Assembly: GCA_937931775.1 (NCBI GenBank)
Contig: CALHAQ010000018.1
Location: 1-8,038, forward strand
DNA length: 8,038 bases
Origin: an uncultured Candidatus Altimarinota bacterium
Lineage (GTDB): Bacteria; Patescibacteriota; Gracilibacteria; BD1-5; UBA6164
Direction of reading: 5' to 3'
The notes under the pieces: model-generated
What the model saw: the letters and a program-made list of their open reading frames with translations, nothing else
What the model was told of the DNA's origin: nothing
Database searches by the model: none
Made by a program: the position numbers and the translations under genes
Shown here: piece after piece, positions 6,302 through 8,038 of the stretch
How positions within the stretch are numbered: position 1 is the stretch's first letter
How the letters are laid out: each line of letters opens with the position of its first letter

Positions 6302-6828
6302 GTTATTGCGAGATTACTAATTATACTTATTACTGGGCCATCGAGCTTATGCGATACTCATGAAACCGCTACTAACTCTCATCAAATTTGCTTTTGAAAC
6401 TTTACTCATTCAGAATAAAAGACCTCTTGATCATCTGTGCTATGAACGATATATATTTGATCTATATTTTTTTCTAGATTCATATCTCCTTGCTCTAAAT
6501 AATCATAGAGTTTTCCTGTGTTAACTCTATCTGTAGATCATCTCCCAGGGCAACAAAATACTACTCTCTTGAGATATAAGCCATGCTCTTTTACATATCT
6601 AGCAAAGACTCAACTTCCATGCGAACTAGTTATTATAGCATCATAAGATGCAACATCTAGTTTTTTAATATCTTGAGCCCACGATTCATAAGTAGGATCC
6701 TCACTAGAGTCAAATTGAGGCAAATCTATAGTATGTCAACGAGATGTAATATCACTGATTCGCTTTTCCCAAGTACTTCCTTTTCTACTTGGTATAGAAT
6801 TTCTTCCATGTATTCCTAAAATTTTCAT
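6280..6828 (-). CDS. RBBP9/YdeN-like alpha/beta hydrolase
   Basis: This 182-aa protein has the compact alpha/beta-hydrolase layout of the RBBP9/YdeN serine hydrolases. The N-terminal strand Lys-Ile-Leu-Gly-Ile-His-Gly is followed by a Trp (20) and a second Trp (50) before the nucleophile strand. The acid loop Ser-Thr-Asp-Asp (130-133) supplies Asp-132 or Asp-133, and the late His-160 follows Gly-Val-Ser. The nucleophile elbow is odd: relatives have Gly-His-Ser-x-Gly, here Ser-His-Gly-Ser-Gly (69-73). The usual catalytic Ser position is therefore Gly-71, and Ser-72 is shifted by one. Eight TGA codons are Gly (31, 73, 97, 141, 149, 150, 157, 177). The gene starts 7 nt after the DUF2339 stop and runs 22 nt into the cupin gene. 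Substrate unknown. Confidence 0.85.
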
Positions 6829-6835
6829 GAAACGA

Positions 6836-8038
6836 TTACTTTATAAATTCTATACTTCCTCATTTTTTGACGAACTTTTTTACGAGATCTTTGATTTTTT
6901 TGTACTGAGCAGGAGAGAGAGAAGACTTGTAGTCTTTGTCTATTGCATCATAGGCTGACTGAAGTTCACCTGGTGAAAAATCTGTTTTTTGGTATGTATT
7001 TGCTATAAGCTTTGCAATTTTTACAAGATTTTCAGCCCTTATTTGTACTGGACTATCTTCACCTGTGAATCTAAGTTTGACAGATGAGATTCACTTTATA
7101 TCTATAGATTCTATATCTTTTTGAATGCTAGATTTCTCTGCCTTCATTTCCTCTTTTATTCTGGAATTTTTTTGTAGTACTTCCATGTCTTCTGGAAAGA
7201 GATTTGAGGGGCTAAACTCTTTATGTAGATTGTTCCCATATTTACGAGTGTACATAGTTGAGAGAGCGATCATGAGTGCCCCTGTGAGCATAAATGCTAC
7301 AAATCATACTCCATCATCGACCCCTGGTTGCCATATATCATAGAGGAATATCTTTCATACCGTTCCAGCGAGAAGGTATAGTCATATAGTTCGCATGTAT
7401 ATAACATCTTTGTTTATACCATAGCTCAGTAAAAGAAATGAGAGTACACCCCAATAGAGAGTTACTGCAAATGTTACTTCAAATATATGGAGTACATAGA
7501 GAGTTGAGAGTATAAATAGATATGCTAAGAATACAGTAAGAAGTATTCGGTTGTTAATATTTCCTTTTGTAAGATAGTCATATATAAATGGAAGAGCATA
7601 TATAGCTGCTATAAGTGTAGAAATACTAAGATTGAGCGTATCTTTTCCGAGAGAGCTTTCTACTAAAGCAATATGTGCAACAAGTAATACAAGATATGCT
7701 AAGAGATGAGCTATCTTGAGTCACTGAGAATTTATTCTACTATAGAGTACTCACAAGGCTGCTACAACTACAGAAAAGTATAATAGCGCTATCCATTCAT
7801 TAGAAATATCAAATACCCAGAATCATCCTAGTGTGAGAGCTGACATTCATATGATATGAAAGAAATTATGAATTCCGAAAAGTCCTGTAGAGAAAATATT
7901 ATCGTCTTTATTTTTCTTGAATAGAATAAGGAGATTATATATCAGAGAAATAAGTATAATTAGTAGACTTACGAGCATAGCATAGTTTCAAGTAAGTAGA
8001 GAGTTTGAGAATATTCATAATTCTAAGAAATCTAAGAG
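6836..8038 (-). CDS. DUF2339-type multi-spanning membrane protein, 5' end outside the window
   Basis: The C-terminal 400 residues are present; the gene continues past the right edge. About nine to ten hydrophobic helices fill partial residues 19-265. The region 191-266 has the look of the DUF2339 C-terminus: a Trp-Gly-Val-Leu helix, a Gly-Ile-x-Lys loop, a helix ending Gly-Lys-Ile-Phe-Leu-Tyr-Asp, and a last helix rich in Ala and Met followed by Tyr-Thr-Arg-Lys-Tyr. DUF2339 proteins are large predicted integral membrane proteins of unknown function. Unusually, a soluble tail of about 130 residues follows, with a charged helix (284-312) and a Lys-rich end. Eleven TGA codons are Gly, several inside membrane helices. 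It is the most upstream gene visible of the group leading to the hydrolase and cupin. Confidence 0.82.

Noticed and set aside
1..8038. CRISPR array, insertion sequence, att site or origin
   Set aside because: No regularly spaced repeats, transposase or recombinase frames, terminal inverted repeats or DnaA-box clusters were seen on either strand.

Overview
The window is a compact, AT-rich bacterial segment in which every supported gene lies on the minus strand. Its main global property is the genetic code: in-frame TGA must be read as glycine. I counted 56 in-frame TGA codons in ten of the eleven genes. Many fall where the family needs Gly, such as the Ser-Gly-Gln-Ile of RidA and the Asp-Gly-Tyr before the sensor-2 helix of the AAA+ ATPase. 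Every visible stop is TAA, except one TAG, and tryptophan is written TGG. This is translation table 25, known from the candidate phyla Absconditabacteria (SR1) and Gracilibacteria; the window does not decide between them. Read with the standard code it looks almost empty or full of pseudogenes.

Layout in the direction of transcription (right to left). (1) 8038-5960: the C-terminal 400 residues of a DUF2339-type multi-spanning membrane protein, a small RBBP9/YdeN-like alpha/beta hydrolase, and a small cupin-like protein. They are tightly packed, and the last two overlap by 22 nt. (2) 5895-1728: behind a good -10 box, a four-gene operon with gaps of 2-5 nt. It encodes a TelA-family protein, a 401-aa membrane protein with a helical C-terminal half, a 182-aa soluble helical protein, and a 429-aa AAA+ ATPase. 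The two middle genes are not recognised. This is the best candidate for an undescribed system. (3) 1727-1468: a 260-nt spacer with two small hairpins, a possible promoter and a short open frame continuing the ATPase frame. (4) 1467-757: RidA and a lipoprotein with a peptidase-inhibitor-I78-like domain. (5) 717-1: a serine tRNA (anticodon GGA), a YCII-domain protein and the start of a two-helix membrane protein that leaves the window.

None of the ten visible start codons has a Shine-Dalgarno sequence; the leaders are A/T-rich. No mobile element, CRISPR array, rRNA or plus-strand gene was found. Block 2 reads as a membrane-associated AAA+ machine: TelA and the two helical proteins would be scaffold or substrate and the ATPase the motor. 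That is inference from gene order and architecture. The housekeeping-type genes around it (RidA for imine/enamine damage, the YCII protein, the tRNA) suggest ordinary chromosome rather than an island.
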